In this document: positions 55,586-64,000 of the stretch, piece after piece
How positions within the stretch are numbered: the first letter of the stretch is position 1
Layout of the letters: the number at the start of each line of letters is the position of its first letter
DNA from: Curtobacterium pusillum
GTDB lineage: Bacteria > Actinomycetota > Actinomycetes > Actinomycetales > Microbacteriaceae
DNA: 64,000 nucleotides
Reading direction: 5' to 3'
NCBI RefSeq assembly: GCF_007673235.1
Contig: NZ_VDZH01000003.1
Coordinates: forward strand, 186,001-250,000
Made by a program: the position numbers and the translations under genes
Notes under the pieces: generated by a model
What the model saw: the letters and a program-made list of their open reading frames with translations, nothing else
Told to the model about the DNA's origin: nothing
The model's database searches: none

Positions 55586-55661
55586 CCGGGGCGGCGTTGG
55601 GTGCTGAGCGGGTCTGGTGGCCGGGGTGGCGCAGAGCGCTGACCGGGTCCGGACACGACGA

Positions 55662-55688
55662 TGGCCGGGTGGCGATGCCACCCGGCCA
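55662..55688. terminator. bidirectional terminator
   Basis: TGGCCGGGTGGC-GAT-GCCACCCGGCCA, perfect 12-bp stem between the convergent methyltransferase and DUF4190 genes. Upstream, three imperfect copies of GCGCTGACCGGG(T)C lie between 55577 and 55650. Confidence 0.85.
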
Positions 55689-55705
55689 CACCGGATCCGT
55701 CCGGG

Positions 55706-56428
55706 TCAGCCGATGAAGGCGCCCGAGTCGTAGCCGTAGTCGTAGTTGCTCGACGACCCCGCGGCCACACCGATGATGATGAACAGCCCGACGATCAGGA
55801 TGAACAGGCCGGTGAGCACCCACCCGCCGATCACCCCGGCGAGCGCCAGACCTCGTCCGCCCTCACCCGTCTGCTTGATCTTGCCGAGGGCGATGTGCCC
55901 CATGATCGCGCCGGCCGGGCTCGTGAGGATCACGAGCGGCCAGATGATGATGCCGCCGAAGGCGAAGACGATCGACAGGATCGCGAGCACGTTCGTCTTC
56001 GGACGCTGCGCGTAGGGCTGGTAGCCGCCGGGCGCGTAGGCCGGGGCGGCGTACGGGTTCGATCCCTGCGGAGCGCCGTACGGGTTCTGGTTCGGCTGCT
56101 GCGGAGCAGCGTACGGGTTCTGCGGGGCCGCGTAGGGGTTCTGCGGCGCCGCGTACGGGTTCTGCGGGGCGCCGTAGCCCGGCTGCCCCTGCTGCCCCTG
56201 CTGCCCCGGCTGGCCCGGCGCTGCGTACGGGTTGCTCGGCGCGGCGTACGGGTTCTGCGGTGCGTCCGCGGAGCCCTCGGGAGCAGAAGCCCCGTACTGC
56301 TGCGGCTGGCCGAACTCGGGCTGCGCGGCACTCGACGGCGCGCCCTGCTCGGGAGCCGGCTGGTTCGCGGAGGCCCCACCGTCCGGCGTCGATTCGCCCG
56401 GCTTCGGCCACTGGTTCTGATCGGACAC
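55706..56428 (-). CDS. DUF4190 membrane protein with NPYAAP repeats
   Basis: 240 residues. The first 150 are disordered and Pro/Gln/Ala-rich with six NPYAAP and one NPYGAP repeats; then KTNVLAILSIVFAFGGIIIWPLVIL and GVIGGWVLTGLFILIVGLFIIIG are the two DUF4190 helices, followed by a short tail (SSSNYDYGYDSGAFIG). Similar proteins are common in actinobacteria, function unknown. GTG start preceded by GAGAGGGG. Confidence 0.85.
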   Translation of the reverse strand: MSDQNQWPKPGESTPDGGASANQPAPEQGAPSSAAQPEFGQPQQYGASAPEGSADAPQNPYAAPSNPYAAPGQPGQQGQQGQPGYGAPQNPYAAPQNPYAAPQNPYAAPQQPNQNPYGAPQGSNPYAAPAYAPGGYQPYAQRPKTNVLAILSIVFAFGGIIIWPLVILTSPAGAIMGHIALGKIKQTGEGGRGLALAGVIGGWVLTGLFILIVGLFIIIGVAAGSSSNYDYGYDSGAFIG

Positions 56429-56539
56429 CGTCCACCCCTCTCGGCACCTCGGTCGTCGGTGCCCTGTGAATCCTCCCACACACGCCGGGGCAGATCCCGA
56501 ACCCGCGCACTGCCCGACGCGGCCAGGCGCGCTGCCGCC

Positions 56540-57595
56540 TCAGACCTGGACGGTCGTCACCGGCAACGTCGAGTCCGCCGCGATCCCGAGGTCGCTCGGT
56601 TCGTGGCCCTCGGCGACGAGCCGGGCGCCGACCGCCGCGATCATCGCCCCGTTGTCGGTGCAGAGGTCGAACGGCGGGATCCGGAGCGCGACCCCGGCCG
56701 CCGCGCAGCGTTCCTCGGCCACGGCACGCAGCCGGGCGTTCGCCACCACGCCACCGCCGAGCAGCAGCCGGTCGACCCCGGTATCCGCGCAGGCGTTCAG
56801 GGCCTTCGTCAGGAGCACGTCGACCACGGCCTCCCGGAAGCTCGCGGCGACGTCAGCTACGGGGACCTCGCGACCCTCGTCGCGGCAGCGCTCGACCCAC
56901 CGCGCCACGGCGGTCTTCAGCCCGGAGAACGAGAAGTCGTAGCGGTGCGCGGCCATGTCCTTCGGCAGGGTGAGCCCGCGGGGGAACCGGATCGCGGTCG
57001 GGTCGCCGTCCGCCGCCGCCCGGTCGATCTGCGGACCGCCCGGGTACGGCAGCCCGAGCAACCGTGCGACCTTGTCGAACGCCTCGCCCGCCGCGTCGTC
57101 GATGGTCTCGCCGAGGAGCTCGACGTCGCCCACCAGGTCGCGCACGAGCAGCAGGGACGTGTGGCCACCCGACACGAGGAGCGCCACCGTCGGCAGCTCG
57201 ATCTCGGAGCCGTCGGACCGCAGGACGTCGGCACCGACGTGCCCGACCAGGTGGTTCACCCCGTACAGCGGCTTGCCCGTCGCCACGGCGAGCGCCTTCG
57301 CGGCACCGACCCCGACCATGAGCGCACCGGCGAGGCCCGGGCCGGCGGTGACCGCGACGGCGTCGAGTTCGTCGAGGGTGACACCGGCCTGCTCGAGCGC
57401 GGCGGACAGCGTCGGGGTCATCGCCTCGAGGTGCGCCCGCGCGGCGACCTCGGGCACGACCCCGCCGTAGCGCGCGTGCTCGTCCATGCTCGACGCGATG
57501 ACGTTCGCGAGCAGGGTGGTCCCCCGCACGATGCCGACGCCCGTCTCGTCGCAGCTCGTCTCGATGCCGAGCACGAGGGGTTCAGCTGCGGTCAT
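56540..57595 (-). CDS. tsaD: tRNA threonylcarbamoyladenosine transferase TsaD
   Basis: 351 residues. Transfers threonylcarbamoyl to A37 of ANN-decoding tRNAs. ASKHA fold with [28 protein letters not shown], the metal-binding [10 protein letters not shown] (His-x3-His near 113-118), [11 protein letters not shown] and [11 protein letters not shown]. Start at the ATG at 57595; it overlaps rimI by 14 bases in an operon tsaB-rimI-tsaD. Confidence 0.97.
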   Translation of the reverse strand: MTAAEPLVLGIETSCDETGVGIVRGTTLLANVIASSMDEHARYGGVVPEVAARAHLEAMTPTLSAALEQAGVTLDELDAVAVTAGPGLAGALMVGVGAAKALAVATGKPLYGVNHLVGHVGADVLRSDGSEIELPTVALLVSGGHTSLLLVRDLVGDVELLGETIDDAAGEAFDKVARLLGLPYPGGPQIDRAAADGDPTAIRFPRGLTLPKDMAAHRYDFSFSGLKTAVARWVERCRDEGREVPVADVAASFREAVVDVLLTKALNACADTGVDRLLLGGGVVANARLRAVAEERCAAAGVALRIPPFDLCTDNGAMIAAVGARLVAEGHEPSDLGIAADSTLPVTTVQV

Positions 57596-58127
57596 CGAGG
57601 GTCTCCTGTCCGATCGGTCCCGGGCCGCTGGGTGCCGGGCCGCTGGGTGCCGGGGTCAGCGATGCCCGCATCACCCACGCGTCGACCCCGTCCGGCTGGT
57701 AGTACCGCGGGCGCACGGCGATCCGCTCGAACCCGAACGCGGTGTACATCGTCTGGGCGACGGGGTTGTCCGCACGGACCTCGAGGAAGACCTCCTGCAC
57801 GCCGCGGCGTCGGGCCTCGTCGAGGAGCTCGGTGAAGAGCACTCGGCCGATGCCCTTCCCGCGCTGCTCGGCCGCGACCGCGATGGTCTGGACGTCGGCG
57901 ACGGGGTTGCCCGCGAGCGACGAGAGCCCCGCGTAGCCGACGATCGTCGGCGCACCGCCCTCGGTGGTCTCGACCACGACGTAGTACCCGTGTGGCGAGT
58001 ACAGCTCGCCGGACATCTGCGACGCCGACCAGGCATCCGTCGGGAACGACGTGTGCTCCAACCACATCACGTCGTCGAGGTCCTGCGGGTGGGCGCGCCG
58101 CAGGCGCAGCCCGTCGGGCAGGGTCAC
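57582..58127 (-). CDS. rimI: ribosomal protein S18-alanine N-acetyltransferase family protein
   Basis: 181 residues. GNAT with [26 protein letters not shown], motif [10 protein letters not shown] and the RimI-type [37 protein letters not shown]. The C-terminal 20 residues are Pro/Gly/Ser-rich and overlap tsaD. GTG start, GTGA overlap with tsaB. Confidence 0.93.
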   Translation of the reverse strand: MTLPDGLRLRRAHPQDLDDVMWLEHTSFPTDAWSASQMSGELYSPHGYYVVVETTEGGAPTIVGYAGLSSLAGNPVADVQTIAVAAEQRGKGIGRVLFTELLDEARRRGVQEVFLEVRADNPVAQTMYTAFGFERIAVRPRYYQPDGVDAWVMRASLTPAPSGPAPSGPGPIGQETLDDRS

Positions 58128-58759
58128 TGCTTCACCCGCTTCGGCGCACCCGGCACGGTCACGTCGGGGTCGCGGAGGTAGAGGGGCGTGTCCTGGGCGA
58201 AGGGCGTGCCGGAGGCGAGCCGGTCCGCGGCGAGCGCGCCGAGCCTCCAGGCCGGGATGGACGCGACGGTCACGCGGTCCCAGCCCACGGCGTCCGGCCT
58301 GGAGGCACGGATCGCCTCGTCGAGGTCGTCCGGCTTCGCGAGTCCCGGACCCGCGACGCGCGTGCCGGTCTGGTCGTACACGCTCCAGTAGACCTCGCGC
58401 CGGCGGGCGTCCGTCAGGACGACGAACGCGCCGTCCCGGCCGGACGCACGCTGGTCGGCGGCGACGGCGTCGTGGCTGACGAGGGGGAGGAACGGGACGC
58501 CGCGTGCAGCGGCGAAGGTGCGGGCGGCGGCGATGCCGACGCGGAGGCCGGTGAAGGGCCCCGGACCCATGCCGGCGACGACGCCGGAGACGTCCGCTCC
58601 GGTGATGCCGGCCTCGTCGAGGACCTCGGCGAGGAACGGGCCGATCACCTCGGCGTGACGGCGGCTGTCCTCGGTGCTCCGCGTCGCGCGCGCCTGGCCG
58701 GTGGCTGGGTCGACGACGGCCACGGAGGTCCCGGCGGAGGTGTCGATGGCGAGCAGCAC
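58124..58759 (-). CDS. tsaB: tRNA threonylcarbamoyladenosine biosynthesis protein TsaB
   Basis: 211 residues. LLAIDTSAGTSVAVVD, HAEVIGPFLAEVL, GMGPGPFTGLRVGIAAARTFA and VLTDARRREVYWSVYD are diagnostic. TsaB activates TsaD. GTG start with TACGAT six bases upstream, predicting a leaderless operon mRNA. Two half-sites of the dispersed repeat fall in its 3' half (about 58238 and 58295-58316); the second encodes IRASRPD. Confidence 0.95.
   Translation of the reverse strand: MLLAIDTSAGTSVAVVDPATGQARATRSTEDSRRHAEVIGPFLAEVLDEAGITGADVSGVVAGMGPGPFTGLRVGIAAARTFAAARGVPFLPLVSHDAVAADQRASGRDGAFVVLTDARRREVYWSVYDQTGTRVAGPGLAKPDDLDEAIRASRPDAVGWDRVTVASIPAWRLGALAADRLASGTPFAQDTPLYLRDPDVTVPGAPKRVKQ
58295..58316. 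repeat. CTGGAGGC half-site within tsaB
   Basis: 21 of 22 bases match the copies at 33243 and (inverted) 37799. Encodes IRASRPD in a variable part of TsaB. Confidence 0.6.
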
Positions 58760-58765
58760 CCGTCC

Positions 58766-58771
58766 ATCGTA
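58766..58771 (-). promoter_or_regulatory. -10 element of tsaB-rimI-tsaD (leaderless)
   Basis: TACGAT, GGACGG, GTG; no Shine-Dalgarno. Confidence 0.5.
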
Positions 58772-58835
58772 GGCGTGTCGTCGCCCTCCCCGCCCCGGGC
58801 GGGAGCGCCCCCCACGACCGCTCCCGCCCGAGGGC

Positions 58836-59528
58836 TCATCCCGCCGATCCGGTGACGGTGAACCGGCGCTCCGGCGACGAGCCGGAGCCCGTGCCGACGG
58901 TGGATCCGTCCGCGCTGACGAACGCGGCGCTGGCGGCGAGGCGGAACGTCAGCGTCTGCGGCGGCACGATCGACGTGGTGGTGCTCCAGCGCCCGTCCGC
59001 ACCGACGACGATCTGCGGCTGCCCCGGCTGACCGAGTTCCTCGGGCACGGTGCAGGCCGGCGGCGCGAGCGTGCAGTACTCCGTCAGGTACACGTGCGAT
59101 CCGGGCGTCCCGGTGCCGGAGATCGTGATCGCGCCGCCGGGACTGGTCGTGCCGTCGGTCGGTGTCACGATGAGCGGCACGGCGGCCACCGGCAGCGGGC
59201 TCGGCGACGGTGCGACCGCGGGCGGGGTCGAGCGGGGAGCCGTCGGTTCCTCGGTGGGGATGATCGGCGAGCCCACCGGACCGGACGACGCCGACGCTGG
59301 GGCGCTGCTCGGGGCATCGGGACCAGCGGCGCTCGAGCCGAACAACTCGGGGTGCGCGGCGGCGAGCGCGTACCCGCCACCACCCAGTGCGAGGAGCCCG
59401 GCCACCACGATCGCGACGACGATGCGGAGCCGACGGAGGGAGCCCCCGGTGCGGGATGCTGTGACCTCGTCGCGGAGGACCGCGCGGATCGCGGCGTCTC
59501 GCTGCAGGTCGAACCGGACGTCGTTCAT
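58836..59528 (-). CDS. single-pass membrane protein, likely anti-sigma factor
   Basis: 230 residues: a 36-residue cytoplasmic segment (NDVRFDLQRDAAIRAVLRDEV), one membrane helix (IVVAIVVAGLLALGGGGYALA), a Ser/Pro-rich linker and an external beta-sandwich (GAITISGTGTPGSHVYLTEY, WSTTTSIVPPQTLTF) with two cysteines. The short cytoplasmic part lacks a zinc anti-sigma HxxxCxxC motif. Its ATG overlaps the stop of the sigma factor gene, which is the main reason to propose an anti-sigma role. Confidence 0.6.
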   Translation of the reverse strand: MNDVRFDLQRDAAIRAVLRDEVTASRTGGSLRRLRIVVAIVVAGLLALGGGGYALAAAHPELFGSSAAGPDAPSSAPASASSGPVGSPIIPTEEPTAPRSTPPAVAPSPSPLPVAAVPLIVTPTDGTTSPGGAITISGTGTPGSHVYLTEYCTLAPPACTVPEELGQPGQPQIVVGADGRWSTTTSIVPPQTLTFRLAASAAFVSADGSTVGTGSGSSPERRFTVTGSAG

Positions 59529-60118
59529 CGTGCTTCCTCCTTCGACGTGAGGCCGGCGAGTGGATCGGTGCTGCCGGAGGGTCCGCTGAGCTGTTCGGCG
59601 AGCCGGCGCTTCGCCCGGGAGAGTCGGGACTTCACGGTGCCGACGGGTACGCCGAGTGCGGCAGCGGCGGCCTCCATCGGCAGCTCGCCGACGACGCAGA
59701 GGACCAGGACGTCGCGGTCCGGCGTACGGAGCGAGGCGAGCGCCCGACGCACCGCCGACCGTTCCGGGCCGGAGTCGACGTCGTCGAAGGCTTCCTCGGC
59801 CTCGGCGCGGACCGGAGCGAGCGACGCGATGCGGTCCATCGCCGCACGGTGACGACGGGCCGCCCGTGCCACGTTCCGGACGACGTTGTTCGTGGTCACC
59901 AGCAGCCAGGGCAGCACCGACCCGTCGACGACCCGGACGTCCGCGCGGCGGCGCCAGGCTTCGAGGAACACCAGCGCGGTGACGTCCTCCGCTTCGATCC
60001 GGGAGCGCAACAGACGTGCGGCCTGTCCGAACACCCGGTCGCGGTGTCGTTCGTACACCTGCTCGTACGCGCGCGGGTCACCGTTCCGCGCTGCGTGCCA
60101 CAGTCCTTCGTCGTCCAC
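59525..60118 (-). CDS. ECF-type RNA polymerase sigma factor
   Basis: 197 residues. Region 2: YEQVYERHRDRVFGQAARLL, AEDVTALVFLEAWRRRADV; region 4: LPMEAAAAALGVPVGTVKSRLSRAKRRL as helix-turn-helix. GTG start with GGGGAA upstream. Overlaps the putative anti-sigma gene by 4 bases and follows the pnkp gene by 90 bases on the same strand, so it could be read from the RNA-repair operon. The regulon is unknown. Confidence 0.9.
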   Translation of the reverse strand: MDDEGLWHAARNGDPRAYEQVYERHRDRVFGQAARLLRSRIEAEDVTALVFLEAWRRRADVRVVDGSVLPWLLVTTNNVVRNVARAARRHRAAMDRIASLAPVRAEAEEAFDDVDSGPERSAVRRALASLRTPDRDVLVLCVVGELPMEAAAAALGVPVGTVKSRLSRAKRRLAEQLSGPSGSTDPLAGLTSKEEAR

Positions 60119-60208
60119 CGTCTGCTTCCCCGTTCCGGTCCCTTTCCCAGTTGGTGTCCGGTCGGGGCCGATCGGGGCCGATCGGTTCCATCGGGGTGCT
60201 CGCGAGTG

Positions 60209-62854
60209 TCAGAGGCGCGGGTCCACCGGCTCCGACTCCATCGCCAGCACACCGAACACCGGCTGGTGCACGCGCCACAGCGGCTCGCCCGCCACGAAGC
60301 GCTCGAGCGACTCCAGGCCGAGGGCGTACTCGCGCAGCGCCATCGACCGCTTGTGTCCGAGGTCGCGGTCCCGCAGTCGCGCGAGGTTCCCGGGCTCGGT
60401 GTAGTCCGGCCCGTAGATGATCCGCAGGTACTCCCGCCCGCGGACCTTCACGCCCGGCTGCACGAGCCCCTTCGGCCCGCGGGTCAGGTTCTCCTCGGGC
60501 TTCACGACCGCGCCTTCGCCGCCGGCGCCCGTGAGCTCCTGCCACCAGTCCGTCGCTGCGGCCCGGCTCGCCTCGTCGTCGACGTCGACGAGCACCGACA
60601 GGGTCGACCGGACGGCGTCGGGAGCGGCCGCCACGAGCCGGTCGGCCACGTCCAGGTGCCACCCGTGCGGACGGTCGGCGAACGTGCGACCCTCCGCAGC
60701 GAGCACCTGGAACGGGGCGAACCGCACGTCGTCGATGCCCGTGGCCGGGGTCGCGTAGCGCCGGTACGAGGCGACGTACGCCTCGGCGTCGTCCGACCGC
60801 CGCCGGGTCCGGTCGAGCAAGGCGGACACGTCGACGCCGGCGTCGCGGGCGGACTCCAGCGCCGCGATCGCGCTCGGGAACGCCCCGGCCGCTGCAGCGC
60901 CGACCTCGGCGTACCAGTCACGGATCATGCCCTCGGCCTTCACCGCCCACGGCAGCACCTCGCCGTCGAGCAGGACCCAGTCGCTGCCGAGCTCGGCCCA
61001 CAGTCCGGCGCGCTCGAACGCGTCGGACAGTCGTTCGGTGAACGTGGCGGAGGTCGCCTCGTCGAAGAACGAGCGTCCGGTGCGGGTGTACGCGATGCCG
61101 TGCCAGCCGGCCGGCGCGTCGAACCGTGCCGGGTCCCTGGCGAGGAGCACCGAGGCCCGGGAGCCCATGTGCTTCTCCTCCATCCGGACCTGCGTCACGC
61201 CCTGCCCGCGGTAGTACGCGAACGCCTCGGCAGGGTGTTCCAGGTGATCGGGGAGCGCGCTCGTCGCCACCGGGCTCATCGTCGGCGGGAGGTAGGGCAG
61301 CCAGCGCGGGTCGATCGCGAAGCGGCTCATCACCTCGAGCGCGCCCGCCGCGTTCTCGGCGCGGATCCCGATCCGGCCGTGGTGCCGGGTCTCGACGATC
61401 TGCTTGCCGGTCACGTCCTCGATGGGGAGGACGCCGGGGACGCGACGTGGTGACGGACCGGCACCGCGCCTCCCGTCAGTCTGCTGGGTCGGACTGGAGG
61501 CGCGACCCGCCTGCGCCGCGTCGCCGTCCGTCGACGACGTGGCCGGGCCGCGCAGCGGCTCGAGCGGCTTGGCCGGCTCGTAGTGCACGCGCTCGGCGTC
61601 CACCTGCACGACCTCGCGTTCCGGGTACCGGAGTGCGGAGAGCTTCCCGCCGAACACGCACCCGGTGTCGAGGCACATCGTGCCGTTGATCCACTCGGTG
61701 TCGACGGTCGGCGTGTGCCCGTAGAGGACCATCGCCGACCCCCGGTAGGAGTCCGCCCACGGCAACCGGACCGGCAGGCCGTACTCGTCGCTCTCGCCGG
61801 TGGTGTCGCCGTACAGCGCGAACGACCGCACCCGTCCGGACGCCCGGCCCTGGTACTGCTCCTTCATGCCGGCGTGCGCGACGACGAGGGCACCGTCGTC
61901 GAGCACCAGGTGCCCGACGAGCGAGCGGCAGAACTCCCGGACCTCGGTGCGGAACTCTTCGGGCTCGGCGGCCAGTTGGGCGAGGGTCTCGGCGAGACCG
62001 TGCGACGTCTGCACCTTGCGACCGTCCAGGGCCCGGACGAGCTTGTCCTCGTGGTTGCCCGGGACGGCGAGCGCGTGCCCGTTCCGCACCATGCCCATCA
62101 CGAGCCGGAGGACGCCGGGAGTGTCCGGGCCGCGGTCGACCAGGTCGCCGAGGAACAGCGCCCGACGGCCGTCGGGGTGCTCGGCGTCGACCGGACGACC
62201 GAGTTCGTCGTGGACCAGGGACCAGCCGAGCCGGCCGAGCAGTGACTCGAGCTCGGACCGGCAGCCGTGCACGTCGCCGACGACGTCGAACGGGCCGTGC
62301 TCACCCTTCCGGTCGTTGAGGAGGGGCTGCCGGACGATCGTCGCCGCGCCGATCTCGTCCTCGCCACGGAGGACGTGCACACGACGGAAGCCCTCCTTGC
62401 CGAGGCCCTTCAGCCCGCGTCGGAGCTGGCCCTGCTGCCGACGGACCACCGCGGCCCCGAAGTCCCGTCCGGGCCGGGCGGCGTTGCGCGCGACGCACAC
62501 CGACTCCGGGACGTCGAGCACGATCGCGACCGGCAGGACGTCGTGGTCCCGGGCCAGCCGGACGAAGTCCCGACGTGCCTCGGGCTGGACGTTGGTCGCG
62601 TCCACCACGGTGAGGAGTCCCTTCCGGAGCCGGAGTGCTGCGACGTGCTTCAGCGCGTCGAACGCCGCCGCGGTCGCCGCCTGGTCGTCCTCGTCGTTCG
62701 AGACGAGCCCGCGGAACACGTCGCTCGACAGCGTCTCGTAGGGACCGAAGTGCTGCGCGGCGAACGTCGACTTGCCGGAGCCGCTCGTGCCGACGAGGAG
62801 CACGAGGGACATCTCCGGGATGGTCAGGTCGGTGCTGCTGGTGCGGTCGTTCAT
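60209..62854 (-). CDS. pnkp: polynucleotide kinase-phosphatase-ligase of bacterial RNA repair
   Basis: 881 residues. Kinase P-loop GTSGSGKST at 22-30; metallophosphatase with GDVHGC (about 192), GDLVDRGPDT, GNHE and YGHTPTVD; C-terminal adenylyltransferase with EKHMGS lysine near 560 and KPEENLTRGP. With Hen1 it repairs RNA cut by ribotoxins, leaving a 2'-O-methyl at the break. Between phosphatase and ligase is a linker of about 35 residues (ATSSTDGDAAQAGRASSPTQ...) encoded by a degenerate palindromic repeat. ATGA overlap with hen1. Confidence 0.95.
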   Translation of the reverse strand: MNDRTSSTDLTIPEMSLVLLVGTSGSGKSTFAAQHFGPYETLSSDVFRGLVSNDEDDQAATAAAFDALKHVAALRLRKGLLTVVDATNVQPEARRDFVRLARDHDVLPVAIVLDVPESVCVARNAARPGRDFGAAVVRRQQGQLRRGLKGLGKEGFRRVHVLRGEDEIGAATIVRQPLLNDRKGEHGPFDVVGDVHGCRSELESLLGRLGWSLVHDELGRPVDAEHPDGRRALFLGDLVDRGPDTPGVLRLVMGMVRNGHALAVPGNHEDKLVRALDGRKVQTSHGLAETLAQLAAEPEEFRTEVREFCRSLVGHLVLDDGALVVAHAGMKEQYQGRASGRVRSFALYGDTTGESDEYGLPVRLPWADSYRGSAMVLYGHTPTVDTEWINGTMCLDTGCVFGGKLSALRYPEREVVQVDAERVHYEPAKPLEPLRGPATSSTDGDAAQAGRASSPTQQTDGRRGAGPSPRRVPGVLPIEDVTGKQIVETRHHGRIGIRAENAAGALEVMSRFAIDPRWLPYLPPTMSPVATSALPDHLEHPAEAFAYYRGQGVTQVRMEEKHMGSRASVLLARDPARFDAPAGWHGIAYTRTGRSFFDEATSATFTERLSDAFERAGLWAELGSDWVLLDGEVLPWAVKAEGMIRDWYAEVGAAAAGAFPSAIAALESARDAGVDVSALLDRTRRRSDDAEAYVASYRRYATPATGIDDVRFAPFQVLAAEGRTFADRPHGWHLDVADRLVAAAPDAVRSTLSVLVDVDDEASRAAATDWWQELTGAGGEGAVVKPEENLTRGPKGLVQPGVKVRGREYLRIIYGPDYTEPGNLARLRDRDLGHKRSMALREYALGLESLERFVAGEPLWRVHQPVFGVLAMESEPVDPRL
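61465..61504. repeat. palindromic repeat, copy 5, in-frame in the pnkp interdomain linker
   Basis: 9-bp arms CGCGCCTCC / GGAGGCGCG plus inner AGTC/GACT separated by a 4-base bulge. Read as RASSPTQQTDGRRGA on the coding strand. Less perfect than copies 3 and 4, consistent with drift under coding selection. Confidence 0.7.
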
Positions 62855-64000
62855 GCGGCGTCCTCCGAGCCGCGCAGGCGGCGGAACAGTGCGAGCTGGG
62901 TGGGCGGACCGACCTCGGGGTCGTCGTCGCCGACGGGGCGGAACTCGGTCGTGTACCCGTGCCGGTCGCCCACCGCTGTGGCCCAGGCCCGGAACTCGTC
63001 GCGGGTCCACTCGAACCGGTGGTCCGAGTGCCGGAACCGCCCGGCGGCGAGCCGTTCGAACCGGACGTTGTGCTCCGCGTTCGGGGTCGTCACCACCACC
63101 GCCGCCGGGCGAGCCGCGGCGAAGACCGACGTCTCGAGCGCCGGCAGCCGCTCGGGGTCCACGTGCTCGACGACCTCCATGAGGACGATCGCGTCCAGCC
63201 CGGCGATGCGGTCGTCGGAGTAGGTCACCGAGGACTGCAGCAGCCGGACCCGTGCCCGCTGCTCGTCGCTCGCCTCGTCGAGGTGCAGGCGGCGCTCGGC
63301 GCGTTCGAGCTCGCGCGGTGCGACGTCGGTGCCGATGACCGTCGTGAACGTGCGGTCGGCCACCAGGTGCCGGAGGAGCGCGCCCTCGCCGCAGCCGACG
63401 TCCGCCACGGTGCTGGCGCCCGTGTCGGCGAGCGCGGTGAGGACGGCGTCGGCGCGGCGACGGTGGAGCGGGGTCTCGGCGGCTGCCTCCGTCCTGTCCG
63501 TGGTCGCAGCTGCGCCGTCCGCGGTCGCAGTGCTCGTCTCGTCGAGCCCGAGCAGGCGGCTCGTCGCGTCCTCGACCAGGGAGCGCTGGTGCGCCAGCGA
63601 CCGCGTGGTGATGAGGTCCCGGAGCGGGTGCTCGGCCAGCCACCCCTCTCCCCGGCGGAGGAGCTTGCCGACCTCGTCGTCCCCGACCCAGTAGTGCTTC
63701 GCGTCGTCGAGCACCGGCAGCAGCACCGTCAGCTGCCGGAGCGCATCGGACAGCCGGACGCTCCCCCGGAGGCGCAGCCCCACGGTCCGGGCGTCGCCCC
63801 ACTCCGGGCGGGTGTCGTCGAGCGGGCGGCGGGTCTCCTCGACCGCCCATCCGAGCGGTGCGAACAGTCGGGTGGCCAGGCCGACACCGTGCGCATCCGA
63901 TTCGCTCGGCACGCTCGTCAGGGCGACGTCGAGGTCCATCGGTGCGGCGGCACGCTCCGGCCGCGACTCGCTCTTGCCGGCCATCGCGCTCCGGAACACC
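62851..64000 (-). CDS. hen1: Hen1 RNA 3'-end 2'-O-methyltransferase, N-terminus beyond the window
   Basis: The visible 383 residues comprise the end of the N-terminal Hen1 domain (RLFAPLGWAVEETRRPLDD, VLLPVLDDAKHYWVGDDEVGKLLRRGEGWLAEHP) and the whole methyltransferase domain: motif I VADVGCGEGALLRHL, and the Mn-binding VLMEVVEHVDPERL (Glu-x-x-Glu-His) that marks Hen1. It protects repaired RNA 3' ends by 2'-O-methylation before Pnkp ligates. The reading frame runs off the window. Confidence 0.95.
   Translation of the reverse strand, partial: VFRSAMAGKSESRPERAAAPMDLDVALTSVPSESDAHGVGLATRLFAPLGWAVEETRRPLDDTRPEWGDARTVGLRLRGSVRLSDALRQLTVLLPVLDDAKHYWVGDDEVGKLLRRGEGWLAEHPLRDLITTRSLAHQRSLVEDATSRLLGLDETSTATADGAAATTDRTEAAAETPLHRRRADAVLTALADTGASTVADVGCGEGALLRHLVADRTFTTVIGTDVAPRELERAERRLHLDEASDEQRARVRLLQSSVTYSDDRIAGLDAIVLMEVVEHVDPERLPALETSVFAAARPAAVVVTTPNAEHNVRFERLAAGRFRHSDHRFEWTRDEFRAWATAVGDRHGYTTEFRPVGDDDPEVGPPTQLALFRRLRGSEDAA

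Noticed and set aside
60160..60195. Tandem TCGGGGCCGA units before the sigma factor gene
   Set aside because: Two units and a fragment in a GC-rich gap; too short to call a feature.

Overview
The window is a GC-rich (about 70 percent) chromosomal segment of an actinomycete. Gene content and order (purN-purH next to a DUF6350 gene, sucCD, pcrA, guaA beside DUF3817 and SURF1 genes, tsaB-rimI-tsaD, guaB with a GuaB3 paralogue, lone groES) fit the family Microbacteriaceae. A Curtobacterium-like organism is my best guess, from memory of such genomes and not from a search. I see no rRNA, tRNA, CRISPR array, prophage, transposase or plasmid gene. Almost all of the window is coding: 57 genes are listed, of which the first and last are cut by the window edges.

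Layout. 0-8 kb: a secreted lamin-tail-domain protein (partial), a ROK regulator, a GNAT, an alkyltransferase-like DNA repair protein, a DUF805 membrane protein and a heterodimeric ABC exporter. 8-12.5 kb: purN-purH and a large DUF6350 membrane protein. 12.6-15.2 kb: a convergent glycosyltransferase / Tat-exported beta-helix pair. 15.2-17.3 kb: sucCD. 17.7-19.7 kb: a SnoaL-like protein, an acidic small protein, a small membrane protein and an MpaB-type oxygenase. 19.7-22.8 kb: an NAD salvage operon (PRPP synthase-like, nadV, nrtR) behind a perfect palindromic operator; then pdxH. 23.5-28.7 kb: an iron-box-controlled desferrioxamine-type siderophore operon with DesC and DesD fused. 28.8-34.3 kb: pcrA, a GDPD, a DUF817 protein and a Bax inhibitor-1-like protein. 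34.6-41.6 kb: a same-strand block (khtT, khtU, SURF1, DUF3817, guaA) plus hutH and a membrane protein. 41.7-52.7 kb: glpD, guaB3-like, a branched-chain amino acid ABC operon (livHMGF), guaB and livK. 52.7-60.1 kb: rarD, CIRCE-controlled groES, a methyltransferase, a DUF4190 protein, tsaB-rimI-tsaD, and an ECF sigma factor with a likely anti-sigma. 60.2-64 kb: the Hen1-Pnkp RNA repair operon, cut by the window end.

Two architectural themes run through the window. First, at least thirteen genes have a TANNNT -10 hexamer exactly 6 or 7 bases before the start codon and no ribosome binding site, so their mRNAs are predicted to be leaderless. Second, a dispersed palindromic repeat built on the core CTGGAGGC(A/G)C occurs as full hairpins in intergenic terminator positions and as full or half copies inside genes. 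Five of the in-gene copies are read in the same frame as R/S-A-S-S/R-P. This repeat family is my candidate for something not previously described; the rest is mostly recognisable actinobacterial biology with some unusual fusions and lost motifs.
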